A DNA stretch of 64,000 bases. It comes from Herbaspirillum sp. RTI4. Its GTDB lineage: Bacteria > Pseudomonadota > Gammaproteobacteria > Burkholderiales > Burkholderiaceae_D. The stretch covers positions 2,170,001-2,234,000 of the forward strand of contig NZ_JAVIWQ010000002.1 of NCBI RefSeq assembly GCF_034313965.1. Direction: 5' to 3'. The notes under the pieces are model-generated. The model worked only from the letters and a program-made list of their open reading frames with translations. It made no database searches and was not told where the DNA came from. Below, piece after piece: positions 29,128 through 37,842 of the stretch; position 1 is the stretch's first letter; each line of letters begins with the position of its first letter. The position numbers and the translations under genes were made by a program.

Positions 29128-29146
29128 GCTCCGCAGAGCGTCTGTT
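29121..29146. terminator. Hairpin between convergent genes, possible bidirectional terminator
   Basis: An 11-bp perfect stem (AACAGACGCTC, 29121-29131, with its complement 29136-29146) encloses CGCA. It sits between the convergent DUF1853 and lplT genes, where a terminator is expected, but there is no long T-run on either side. Confidence 0.55.
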
Positions 29147-29154
29147 GTGAGGAA

Positions 29155-30432
29155 TCAGTGCTTATGTTCGCCGATCAACGCCAGCGAGTCATGCTCGCGC
29201 TGATTAGCGGTGTGCTTGCGCATGATGAGGTACATCAGTCCGGCCACGAAGACACCGAACATCAGAATCACGATGTTGACATTCAGGTCGAATCTGACCA
29301 TGAACGAGTACAACACCAACATCATCAGCACGGACAGATTTTCATTGAAATTTTGCACCGCGATGGAATGGCCCGCGCTCATCAGGACGTGGCCGCGATG
29401 TTGCAGCAAGGCATTCATCGGCACCACGAAATATCCCGACAGCGCCCCTATGATCACTAACAGGGGGTAGGCGACCCAGACGGAATGCACCATGGTCATG
29501 CTCATCACCACCACGCCCATCGCAATCCCCAGCGGCATGACTGACAGCGACTTTTTCAGCGGCACGAAGTGTGCCGCCGCCACCGCGCCGATTGCTACGC
29601 CTACCGCCACCACGCCTTGCAGAATGGCCGCTTTGTCGAGCGGCATTTGCAGCGATTTTTCCGCCCACTTCAGGACGATGAATTGCAGGGTCGCTCCGGC
29701 ACCCCAGAACAGGGTCGTCACCGCCAGCGAAATCTGGCCCAGCTTGTCTTTCCACAGCGTAGTAAAACAGCGCGCGAAGTCGACGATCAGCTTGGCCGGG
29801 TTGCGTTCCTGATGCGGATAGCGTGCGCCGGTGTCCTTGATGTTCAGGTTGAGGACGGTGGCGATAATGTAAATGACAGCGACGACCGACAGGGCGGCTT
29901 CGGTAGGGGTGTCGATCCAGCTCAGTAGGGGAATATCGAGCGCCATCATCATTGCTGAGATGTCTGGATTGACCAGTGTTCCGCCTAGTACGGTGCCGAG
30001 GATGATGGAAGCGACGGTCAGCCCCTCTATCCAGCCGTTCGCGGCTACCAGGTTATCCGGCGGCAGCAATTCGGTCAGGATGCCGTATTTGGCGGGCGAG
30101 TAGGCCGCCGCGCCAAAACCGACGACGGCATAGGCAATGAGGGGATGCACCCCAAAAAACATCATGCCGCACCCGACGATCTTGATCAGATTGGTGTAAA
30201 ACATGACCCGCCCCTTGGGGAGGGAGTCGGCGAAGGCGCCGACAAAGGCGGCCAGCAGGACATACGATAAGACGAAAAACAGTTTCAGCAGCGGGGTCAT
30301 CCATTGCGGGGACTGCATTTGTGCCAGCAGAGAAATAGCGGCGATCAGAAGTGCATTGTCGGCCAGCGATGAAAAAAACTGCGCTGCCATGATGGTATAA
30401 AAACCACGATTCATCGGATTGTGAGAACTCAT
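29155..30432 (-). CDS. lplT: Lysophospholipid transporter LplT
   Basis: MFS-type inner-membrane flippase of 425 residues that moves lysophosphatidylethanolamine inward for re-acylation. About twelve hydrophobic helices are seen, and the N-terminal FYTIMAAQFFSSLADNALLI and YSPAKYGILTELLPPDNLVAANG blocks are those of LplT. Unlike enterobacteria, no acyltransferase aas gene lies beside it here. The C-terminus ends EHDSLALIGEHKH. Confidence 0.9.
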   Translation of the reverse strand: MSSHNPMNRGFYTIMAAQFFSSLADNALLIAAISLLAQMQSPQWMTPLLKLFFVLSYVLLAAFVGAFADSLPKGRVMFYTNLIKIVGCGMMFFGVHPLIAYAVVGFGAAAYSPAKYGILTELLPPDNLVAANGWIEGLTVASIILGTVLGGTLVNPDISAMMMALDIPLLSWIDTPTEAALSVVAVIYIIATVLNLNIKDTGARYPHQERNPAKLIVDFARCFTTLWKDKLGQISLAVTTLFWGAGATLQFIVLKWAEKSLQMPLDKAAILQGVVAVGVAIGAVAAAHFVPLKKSLSVMPLGIAMGVVVMSMTMVHSVWVAYPLLVIIGALSGYFVVPMNALLQHRGHVLMSAGHSIAVQNFNENLSVLMMLVLYSFMVRFDLNVNIVILMFGVFVAGLMYLIMRKHTANQREHDSLALIGEHKH

Positions 30433-30850
30433 TTTTTCTTCAGCGGCGCGGCATTGTCAGAAGTGTCTAACCCTGCCGCATTTGTGCGATAAAAACAGTT
30501 TCCTCAGCCGCTTGCGCATGGCGTCCAGCAGTCGCGACGCGTCGGCGGCTTGCCGAACCTGTGCGAGATTCATGGCGAAAATGACATTGGTCGCGCTGGC
30601 GGTGTGCCGGCAGTCGGTCTCGGATGTCCGCTTTGCCACGAATTATTAATTAGTCCATCCCTATCGGGATTGCCACGTACCCAATGCCGGTCACGCTACG
30701 GTACCCCGGCTAGCGTTATACCATGAAAATATTCGATTTCAGGGATATTGCCATCGAGCATGCTTCCCTGAATGTGGCCACTGTATCGGGAAGGGGCGTC
30801 CGCTCCGGTAAAATGACGGTCTGTTCTCCATGTAGAGTCACACGCCCCCT
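30433..30850. other. Intergenic region between lplT and alr
   Basis: 418 bases between two divergent genes, so it should hold both promoters. I see no credible gene (the 60-codon minus-strand frame at 30457-30639 has no ribosome site or recognisable features) and no clear -35/-10 pair. Confidence 0.6.
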
Positions 30851-31936
30851 ATGCCACGTCCGCTCATTGCCACCATCGATATTAACGCTTTATCCCATAA
30901 TCTTTCGGTCGCGCGCGCGCATGCTCCTTTGGCCAAGGTCTGGGCGGTGGTCAAGGCCAATGCCTACGGGCACGGACTGGAGCGCGGTTTGCGGGGGTTT
31001 GCTACGGCGGATGGTCTGGCGCTGATTGAGCCGGAAAATGCGGTGCGCTTGCGTGAAATGGGCTGGGACAAGGAAATTCTCCTGCTGGAAGGGTTTTTCG
31101 AGCCTATCGATATTGCCTTGCTGGTTCAGCACCGTCTGCAATTTGCGGTGCACTGCACCGAGCAAATCGCCATGCTGGAAGCGGCCGGGCTCGGTCGTGA
31201 GGCGCAGTTGCATGTGCATTTGAAAATGAACAGCGGCATGAACCGTCTCGGCTTCAGGCCGGACCAGTACCGCGCGGCTTACGAACGTGTGCGCCGCTTG
31301 TCTGCGGTGCAAAACATCACCCTGATGACGCATTTCGCCAATGCCGACGACGCCGATAATCCGGCGTTGCCGTTAGCGGAGCAGGTACGTCGTTTTGAGC
31401 AGGCCACTCAGGGTTTGCCTGACCCACGCAGTCTGTGCAATTCTGCCGCCGATTTGCTGCATGCCGAAATAGGCGGGCAATGGATACGCCCCGGCGTCAT
31501 GCTCTATGGCGCCACACCGGGCGGAAGCAGTGCGCAAGAGTTCGGATTGCGCCCCGCCATGACGCTATCGAGCGAAGTGATCGGCATCCAGGATCTGCTG
31601 GCCGGCGATGCGGTCGGCTATGGCAGTCGTTTTGTGGCGCATGAGGCGATGCGCATTGGCATTGTTGCTTGTGGCTATGCGGATGGGTATCCCCGCCATG
31701 CGTCCACCGGCGGCCCTGTCGTGGTGGACGATGTGCGTACGCGCTTGCTGGGAGGCGTATCGATGGATATGTTGTGCGTCGATCTGAGCACCGTGCCGGG
31801 GGGGGGTATGGGGAGCAAGGTGTGCTTGTGGGGTGAGAGCATGCCGATTGATGAAGTGGCCCATGCCGCCGGTACTATCGGCTATGAATTGATGTGCGCA
31901 CTGGCACCGCGAGTGCGGGTGCAGGTGCTTGAGTAG
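30851..31936 (+). CDS. alr: Alanine racemase
   Basis: PLP-dependent interconversion of L- and D-alanine for peptidoglycan. The 361-residue protein has the PLP-lysine motif WAVVKANAYGHG (Lys35), the barrel motif LKMNSGMNRLG, and the catalytic-Tyr region AVGYGSRFVAHEAMRIGIVACGYADGYPR. Length and start fit the family; there is no obvious Shine-Dalgarno sequence before the ATG. radA follows on the same strand after a repeat-rich 171-base gap. Confidence 0.96.
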   Translation: MPRPLIATIDINALSHNLSVARAHAPLAKVWAVVKANAYGHGLERGLRGFATADGLALIEPENAVRLREMGWDKEILLLEGFFEPIDIALLVQHRLQFAVHCTEQIAMLEAAGLGREAQLHVHLKMNSGMNRLGFRPDQYRAAYERVRRLSAVQNITLMTHFANADDADNPALPLAEQVRRFEQATQGLPDPRSLCNSAADLLHAEIGGQWIRPGVMLYGATPGGSSAQEFGLRPAMTLSSEVIGIQDLLAGDAVGYGSRFVAHEAMRIGIVACGYADGYPRHASTGGPVVVDDVRTRLLGGVSMDMLCVDLSTVPGGGMGSKVCLWGESMPIDEVAHAAGTIGYELMCALAPRVRVQVLE

Positions 31937-31937
31937 A

Positions 31938-32033
31938 GCTTGCGCAAAAGCCCGCTGGCGTGGTTGCATCGCCTTGCCGAGCAACTTGCGCTGTCTGCGG
32001 CAATGCTGCTGGCCAGCGGGCTTTTGCGCAAGC
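31938..32033. repeat. Perfect 22-bp inverted repeat downstream of alr
   Basis: The arms 31938-31959 and 32012-32033 are exact reverse complements (each includes the palindrome TTGCGCAA next to AGCCCGC) with a 52-base spacer. The left arm begins one base after the alr stop codon. No T-run follows, so it is not a standard terminator; it could fold as a long RNA stem or be a relic of a small mobile element. Confidence 0.85.
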
Positions 32034-32085
32034 CCTATTGTGCAAGCCCTATTGCGTAAGTCCTATTGCGTAAGTCCTATTGAAA
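32030..32085. repeat. Four copies of a 14-bp tandem repeat upstream of radA
   Basis: Units AAGCCCTATTGTGC, AAGCCCTATTGCGT, AAGTCCTATTGCGT and AAGTCCTATTGAAA lie head to tail, starting inside the right arm of the adjoining inverted repeat and ending 22 bases before the radA ATG. It is non-coding. Confidence 0.85.
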
Positions 32086-32107
32086 AAACGAAGGATTAAA
32101 GAATCAG

Positions 32108-33484
32108 ATGGCCAAAGCAAAAACCAACTTTACCTGCAACGAATGCGGCGGTATCGCGAACAAGTGGACCGGGCAGTGCCCTGCGTGCGGTCAGTGGAAC
32201 AGTTTGCAGGAAACCATCGTCGAGAGCGGCAACAATCGTTTTTCCAGTCCGCCGCAAAGTCTGGCGCAGACCGCGCCGGTGCTGAGTCTGGCCGATATTG
32301 AGGCGATTGACGTGCCGCGTTTCGGTACCGGTATCGAGGAATTCGACCGTGTTCTGGGTGGTGGTCTGGTACCGGGCGGGGTGGTGCTGATCGGCGGCGA
32401 TCCGGGGATTGGTAAATCGACCCTTCTGTTGCAGGCGATGGCGAATATTTCGCAAATTAAAAAAGTCCTGTACGTCAGCGGCGAAGAATCCGGGGCGCAG
32501 ATTGCCTTGCGCGCAAAGCGTCTGGCGCTCGATGCGGACGATTTGAAATTGCAGGCGGAAATCCAGCTCGAAAAAATTCTCGGCACGATTGCCGAGCATA
32601 AGCCTGACGTAGTGGTCATCGATTCGATTCAGACCATGTATTCGGATGCGCTCAGTTCCGCGCCCGGATCGGTAGCGCAGGTGCGCGAATGCGCTGCGCA
32701 ACTCACACGTACTGCCAAAGTCACCGGCGTGACCATCATCATGGTCGGGCATGTTACCAAAGAGGGCGCGCTGGCCGGGCCGCGTGTGCTGGAACACATT
32801 GTCGATAGCGTGCTGTATTTCGAGGGCGATACGCATTCGAGTTTTCGTCTGGTGCGGGCGATCAAGAATCGTTTTGGCGCGGTCAATGAACTGGGCGTTT
32901 TTGCGATGACCGAAAAAGGCTTGAAGGGGGTATCCAATCCTTCGGCCCTGTTTTTGTCGCAGCATGGGGAGCAGGTGGCGGGGTCTTGCGTCATGGTGAC
33001 GCAAGAAGGAACGCGGCCTCTGCTGGTGGAAATTCAGGCGCTGGTCGATACCTCGCATTTGCCGAACGCGCGGCGACTATCGGTCGGGCTGGAGCAAAAC
33101 AGGCTGGCGATGCTGCTGGCGGTGCTGCACCGGCACGCGGGTGTTGCTGCCTTCGATCAGGATGTGTTCATCAATGCCGTCGGCGGTGTCAAGATTACCG
33201 AACCCGCGGCCGATCTGGCGGTGCTGCTGGCGATCAATTCTTCGATGCGCAATAAGCCCTTGCCCAAGGGCCTGGTAGTGTTTGGCGAAGTCGGTCTGGC
33301 CGGTGAGATTCGTCCTGCGCCGCGCGGTCAGGAGCGCTTGCGGGAAGCTGCCAAGCTGGGGTTTTCTATCGCCATGATTCCCAAGTCGAACGCGCCCAAG
33401 CAAGCGGTGGAGGGTCTGCGCGTGATTCCGGTGGAACGCATCGACGAAGCGCTGCAAAAAATAAGAGACATCGGCGACGAATAA
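32108..33484 (+). CDS. radA: DNA repair protein RadA
   Basis: Recombination-associated ATPase of 458 residues acting on branched DNA intermediates. The N-terminal zinc finger is CNECGGIANKWTGQCPACG (about 10-28), Walker A is GGDPGIGKSTLLLQ (about 95-108), the RadA-specific KNRFG motif is present (IKNRFGAVNELGVF), and the C-terminal third is the Lon-protease-like domain. ATG 32108 is preceded by AAGGA 13-17 bases away. Confidence 0.97.
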   Translation: MAKAKTNFTCNECGGIANKWTGQCPACGQWNSLQETIVESGNNRFSSPPQSLAQTAPVLSLADIEAIDVPRFGTGIEEFDRVLGGGLVPGGVVLIGGDPGIGKSTLLLQAMANISQIKKVLYVSGEESGAQIALRAKRLALDADDLKLQAEIQLEKILGTIAEHKPDVVVIDSIQTMYSDALSSAPGSVAQVRECAAQLTRTAKVTGVTIIMVGHVTKEGALAGPRVLEHIVDSVLYFEGDTHSSFRLVRAIKNRFGAVNELGVFAMTEKGLKGVSNPSALFLSQHGEQVAGSCVMVTQEGTRPLLVEIQALVDTSHLPNARRLSVGLEQNRLAMLLAVLHRHAGVAAFDQDVFINAVGGVKITEPAADLAVLLAINSSMRNKPLPKGLVVFGEVGLAGEIRPAPRGQERLREAAKLGFSIAMIPKSNAPKQAVEGLRVIPVERIDEALQKIRDIGDE

Positions 33485-33499
33485 AGCAGTATCCGTGGG

Positions 33500-33529
33500 C
33501 GCTACAACAATGGTCGCTACAACAATGGC
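33500..33529. repeat. Two copies of a 15-bp repeat after radA
   Basis: CGCTACAACAATGGT and CGCTACAACAATGGC are adjacent, 15 bases after the radA stop codon. It is a short non-coding duplication. Confidence 0.8.
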
Positions 33530-33651
33530 CGCTATCAATGCGGCGATTGCCGGGAAAGTAAACCTGCCCTTGTTTTTTCTTCTTTACACCGCTCTTTTAT
33601 GGCGCGACTGACTATTTCTATATCGATTTATTCGGTGCTTTTTCCTCAAGT

Positions 33652-33692
33652 TTGATCCACATCAATTGACCCGTAGTAGCGCCCCTTAGCAT
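33652..33692 (+). promoter_or_regulatory. FNR/Anr-type promoter of the arginine deiminase operon
   Basis: TTGATCCACATCAA (33652-33665) is a perfect FNR consensus (TTGAT-N4-ATCAA). TAGCAT (33687-33692) lies 21 bases beyond it and would be the -10, giving a start near 33699 and placing the box centre at about -40.5, the class II activator position. The first gene of the operon begins about 70 bases downstream. Confidence 0.82.
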
Positions 33693-33770
33693 TCGTTTCG
33701 GGGCGGTTTCCTCGCGCCATTTTTTTCACGCGATTCGGCGGACGACGGATTATTCAGGGGGGCAATGCGC

Positions 33771-35249
33771 ATGGACAAGATACCCAAACTATTGGAAAAA
33801 TCGACCGCGACGACGCAGTCATCCGCTTCACGCAAGTTGGGATTGCCACTGTTGAGCGCGATCATTTTTGCGTCGATGGTCGGTGGTGGAGCATTCAATC
33901 TGCCGCAAAACATGGCGCATGGCGCAGGACTGAAAGCCGTGACGATTGCCTGGGTGATCACATTTACAGGGATGTTTTTTTTGTCGGCGGCATTCCGTGC
34001 GCTGGTCGATAAACGCCCGGATTTGAAAGCCGGAATCTATTCGTATGCAAGGGAAGGTTTCGGCTTGTTTGCGGGTTTTGAGATGGCCTGGGGATATTGG
34101 CTGGCAGCGGTGTTTGGCAATGTCGCGTTTGCGTTTCTTCTGGTCAAAACTGCCGCTTATTTTTTCCCTCCGCTTGCTACTCAGAATAGCTGGCCCTCAA
34201 TGACGGCAATCTCGGCACTGATCTGGGTCATGCACTTCATCGCCCTCTCCGGTGTCAGGCGTGCAGCGGTACTGAATCTGCTTTCCAGCACGCTGAATAT
34301 AGTGATGATGGTGATTGCGTTGGGGTTCCTGGCGTTGGCGTTCGATGCAGATGTGTTCGTCGGAAATTGGGGGGGAATGCAAGCGCGTTTGGGTGGTCTG
34401 TCCGATCAGGTAAAAAGCACGATGCTGGTGACGCTGTGGGTGTTTATCGGCATCGAAGGGGCGGTGGTGGTTTCTGGCCGGGCCGCCCGAAGCGCGGATG
34501 TGGGCAGAGCGACGCTGATCAGTCTGATTGTTTGCACGGGACTGTATTTCCTGATATCGGTGCTGCCCTTCGGATTGATGCGTCAAGGGGCGCTGGCTGG
34601 TCTGGCGACGCCCTCACTAGCGTATGTCCTGGAGCGTGCGGCGGGCGAATGGGGGATGCATTTCATGCTGAGCGCGCTGCTGATTTCGCTGCTGAGTTCA
34701 TGGCTTTCCTGGACCATTCTGACGGCAGAATTGCCGCATGAAGGGGCGAAGGATGGCGTATTTCCGCGCTTTCTCGCACAGCAAAATCGCCATCATGCCG
34801 CCGTGCCAGCCTTGTGGGTATCGAGTGTCACGATGCAGCTGGTTGTTATTGTCACGCTGTTTGCGGAGGACGCCTGGATGTGGCTGATTTCGATGACCGG
34901 CGTCATGATTTTGCCGAGCTATCTGGCTAGTACGGCGTTTCTGTGGCGACTGGCGAGACAAACAGAGACGGTCGGATGCTATGGGAAAGGGCCATCCTGG
35001 TCGCTGTGCGTAGGGGTGTCAGGCACGGCGTATGCCTTGTGGTTGCTGTATGCCGCAGGACTTCAGTTCTTGCTGCTCTCGACCATTCTTTATGCTTTCG
35101 GCGTCCCTGTTTTCTGGTGGGCGCGGCGCGAGCGTGCGTCGGATCAAGCCGCATTTTCGTCCCGGGAAAAAATGGCGGTCGCCTTGTTGGGCTTGTTAGC
35201 CGTTGGTGCGGTGGTCTTTATCGTGTTTGGTTTTCTGTCGCTCGGGTAA
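33771..35249 (+). CDS. arcD: Arginine/ornithine antiporter (APC family)
   Basis: Inner-membrane amino-acid exchanger of about 492 residues and 12-13 hydrophobic helices. The first helix region LLSAIIFASMVGGGAFNLPQNMA carries the APC-family GGGAF motif, and LKAGIYSYAREGFGLFAGF and WLSWTILTAELPH are typical of basic-amino-acid antiporters. Adjacent arcA and arcC support arginine:ornithine exchange. Two ATGs are possible (33765 and 33771); the G-rich ribosome site is better spaced (8 bases) for 33771. FNR-type control is indicated by the box at 33652. Confidence 0.88.
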   Translation: MDKIPKLLEKSTATTQSSASRKLGLPLLSAIIFASMVGGGAFNLPQNMAHGAGLKAVTIAWVITFTGMFFLSAAFRALVDKRPDLKAGIYSYAREGFGLFAGFEMAWGYWLAAVFGNVAFAFLLVKTAAYFFPPLATQNSWPSMTAISALIWVMHFIALSGVRRAAVLNLLSSTLNIVMMVIALGFLALAFDADVFVGNWGGMQARLGGLSDQVKSTMLVTLWVFIGIEGAVVVSGRAARSADVGRATLISLIVCTGLYFLISVLPFGLMRQGALAGLATPSLAYVLERAAGEWGMHFMLSALLISLLSSWLSWTILTAELPHEGAKDGVFPRFLAQQNRHHAAVPALWVSSVTMQLVVIVTLFAEDAWMWLISMTGVMILPSYLASTAFLWRLARQTETVGCYGKGPSWSLCVGVSGTAYALWLLYAAGLQFLLLSTILYAFGVPVFWWARRERASDQAAFSSREKMAVALLGLLAVGAVVFIVFGFLSLG

Positions 35250-35328
35250 TGGCAGAACGAATGCGCTGTGACTATGTAGATCCGCGTCTTTCCTTTCACC
35301 TCTTTTAATTTTTTACACTGTAAAAATC

Positions 35329-36555
35329 ATGGCAACTTTAGGAGTGCATTCTGAAGCGGGAAAGTTGCGCACTGTCATGGTGTGCCATCCCTGTTTAGCT
35401 CACAGGCGGCTGACCCCCGCCAATTGCGAGTCCTTGCTGTTTGACGATGTGATGTGGGTGGAAAGGGCAAGGGAAGATCATTCAGTATTTACAGAGTGGA
35501 TGCGAACGAGGGGGATCGAAGTCCTGGAGTTTCATCATTTGCTGGAAGATGTTTGCGACGATCCTGTTGGACGCGACTGGATACTGGATCGGCGTATCGT
35601 CGAGTCGGAGGTCGGTACCGGCATGCTGCGCGAACTGCGTGCATGGTTTCAGGAAATGCCCGCGAAGCAGCTTGCGGAGCTACTGATTGGTGGTGTGGCC
35701 AAGTCTGAGTTGCCGTTCGATCCGCGCGGATTGTTCGGCGCTTATCTGGAACGATCCGATTTTGTGATTGCCCCGCTGGTCAATCTGATGTTTCAGCGCG
35801 ATCCCAGCGCATGGATTTATGGCGGGGTGACGCTCAATCCCATGTTCTGGTCGGCGCGGCGCAAGGAAACCTTGCTGGCTGCGGCGGTATACCGATTCCA
35901 TCCCCGGTTTGCCGGTCAGGTGAAGATTTGGTGGGGTGATCCTGATCGCGATCATCACGCCGAAACGCTTGAAGGCGGGGATGTCATGCCGCTCGGCCGC
36001 GGCATTGTGCTGATCGGCATGAGTGAGCGTTCAAGCCCGCAGGCGATCACGCAGGTGGCGCGCAGTCTGTTTGCGCAGGGCGCGGCAAGTCGCGTGATTG
36101 CCTGTCAGTTACCGAAGGAAAGAATGGTCATGCACCTCGATACGGTTCTGACCTTTCTTGACGGAGATTTTGTCTGCATTTATCCAGAGGTGGTCAATGG
36201 CATCCGTTGCACCAGCCTTTTTCCCGGTGATGCGGCAGGCGAAGTGCGCCATGAACGGCATGAAGAGCCATTTCTTTCAGTTGTCGCCGATGCCTTGGGC
36301 GTCGGCTCCTTGCGGATATTGACGACCGGCGGCGATGTGTACGAAACCCAGCGCGAGCAGTGGGACGATGGCAATAATTTGTTGGTGCTGGATCAGCGCA
36401 TCGTGGTGGCTTATGACCGTAATACCGATACCAATCGCAAGCTGCGACAGGCCGGTGTCGAGGTCATTGAAATCCCGGGCGGTGAGTTGGGGCGCGGTCG
36501 TGGCGGTAGTCATTGCCTGAGCTGCCCGATTGTGCGTGATCCGATTACTTGGTAG
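35329..36555 (+). CDS. arcA: Arginine deiminase
   Basis: Hydrolyses arginine to citrulline and ammonia in the cytoplasm, first step of the fermentative ADI pathway. The 408-residue protein has the N-terminal [17 protein letters not shown], the active-site FQRDPSAW and [14 protein letters not shown] blocks, and the catalytic Cys396 in [14 protein letters not shown] at the C-terminus. It starts 79 bases after arcD; arcC follows with its ribosome site overlapping the arcA stop. Confidence 0.96.
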   Translation: MATLGVHSEAGKLRTVMVCHPCLAHRRLTPANCESLLFDDVMWVERAREDHSVFTEWMRTRGIEVLEFHHLLEDVCDDPVGRDWILDRRIVESEVGTGMLRELRAWFQEMPAKQLAELLIGGVAKSELPFDPRGLFGAYLERSDFVIAPLVNLMFQRDPSAWIYGGVTLNPMFWSARRKETLLAAAVYRFHPRFAGQVKIWWGDPDRDHHAETLEGGDVMPLGRGIVLIGMSERSSPQAITQVARSLFAQGAASRVIACQLPKERMVMHLDTVLTFLDGDFVCIYPEVVNGIRCTSLFPGDAAGEVRHERHEEPFLSVVADALGVGSLRILTTGGDVYETQREQWDDGNNLLVLDQRIVVAYDRNTDTNRKLRQAGVEVIEIPGGELGRGRGGSHCLSCPIVRDPITW

Positions 36556-36564
36556 GAGGTGCCT

Positions 36565-37497
36565 GTGCGAATAGTGGTCGCTTTGGGAGGGAATGCCTTG
36601 CTGAAACCTGGCGAGGCTGTGAGTGCCGTAGCACAGCGCCGGAACTTGCGGATCGCCACGGCGCAATTAGCGAAAATGGCCCTGAGTCACGAGTTGGCAA
36701 TCGTGCATGGCAATGGGCCGCAGGTGGGTCTGCTGGCCTTGCAGGAAATGTCTCGTCCTGTGGAAACTCGGTTTTCTCTCGATGTGCTGGACGCGGAAAC
36801 CGAGGGGATGATTGGTTATCTGATCGAGCAGGAACTGCGTAACTCATTACCTGCTGCTGGCTATGCCTGTGCCACATTGCTGACGATGGTGGAGGTATCG
36901 CGTGACGACCCGGCTTTCGGCCATCCCGATAAACCTATCGGGCCTGTTTATACGGAAGCCGAGGCGACTGCGGCCATGCAAGTTCATGGCTGGACGATGG
37001 TGCATGACGGTGGTTTTTATCGACGGACGGTGCCTAGCCCTGCGCCTGTCCGCATTTTGCAGTTGGAGCCAGTGCGATGGTTGCTGGAACGTGGAAGCAT
37101 TGTGATTTGCGCTGGCGGCGGGGGTATTCCGGTGCTTGCAAAAGTTGGCGGCGGTTATCAGGGTGTGGAAGCTGTCGTGGATAAAGACAGGAGCGCAGCG
37201 CTGCTCGCGTGCGAAATAGATGCGGATCTGTTACTGATTGCGACGGATGTGGAGGGTGTTTTTTTGGATTGGGCCATGCCTGCTCGTCGCTTAATCCGGC
37301 AGGCGCATCCCGATGATCTCGCCGGATTGACATTTCCGGCAGGGACGATGGGGCCGAAGGTGGAAGCCGCTTGCGCCTTCGCAAAGCGGACCGGGAGGCG
37401 CGCGGTTATCGGCGCTCTTAATGACATCGAACGCATGTGTGCCGGAAGTGCGGGGACCTTGGTTTCTTGCGATCAGAGTGGGATTGCTGCAGATTAG
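36565..37497 (+). CDS. arcC: Carbamate kinase
   Basis: Converts carbamoyl phosphate plus ADP to ATP, ammonia and CO2, the energy-yielding end of the ADI pathway. The 310-residue protein begins MRIVVALGGNALLKPGE and has VHGNGPQVG (about 50-58), GGGGIPV and VDKDRSAALLA, all family signatures. The start is GTG at 36565, with AGGAGG 5 bases upstream; the GTG at 36559 lies inside that ribosome site. No ornithine carbamoyltransferase gene separates it from arcA. Confidence 0.93.
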   Translation: MRIVVALGGNALLKPGEAVSAVAQRRNLRIATAQLAKMALSHELAIVHGNGPQVGLLALQEMSRPVETRFSLDVLDAETEGMIGYLIEQELRNSLPAAGYACATLLTMVEVSRDDPAFGHPDKPIGPVYTEAEATAAMQVHGWTMVHDGGFYRRTVPSPAPVRILQLEPVRWLLERGSIVICAGGGGIPVLAKVGGGYQGVEAVVDKDRSAALLACEIDADLLLIATDVEGVFLDWAMPARRLIRQAHPDDLAGLTFPAGTMGPKVEAACAFAKRTGRRAVIGALNDIERMCAGSAGTLVSCDQSGIAAD

Positions 37498-37842
37498 CGT
37501 GAATTTCGTGGCGTATTTTAGTCAATAGTATTCTTGCTATCGCACATAATATTTCCATGCCGAAATCCAATTGTGTCTCTCTTAATTTGTACTATTCTTT
37601 TGTCCGGGTATGCACTGCCAGAAAGATGGGTAATTAGATTCATCTATCTTTTTTAGAAAGCTTATTTAAAAATAATAATGGCTGTGAAAAAAATTAGAAT
37701 TCGGCCGCCAATTTATTTTATTTCTGAATAGCATATCTAAGAATAAAAACTCCCCGCATTTTCTATTTCCGTTACCCATCAATCTCATTCGCAAAGCTTA
37801 TGAGGGTTCATTTCGACTTATCAATATGAAGCGTTATATGCA
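37498..37842. other. AT-rich intergenic region before the FNR-type regulator
   Basis: 345 bases with no gene. It is AT-rich from about 37640 to 37760 and must carry the regulator's promoter. I see only a poor FNR half-site (ATCAA at 37820-37824) close to the start codon. Confidence 0.6.

Noticed and set aside
30457..30639. 60-codon minus-strand frame between lplT and alr
   Set aside because: No ribosome site, signal peptide or family resemblance; it lies where divergent promoters are expected.
37811..37824. FNR box in front of the fnr gene itself
   Set aside because: Only the right half-site (ATCAA) matches, and the class II position would put the transcription start inside the coding region.
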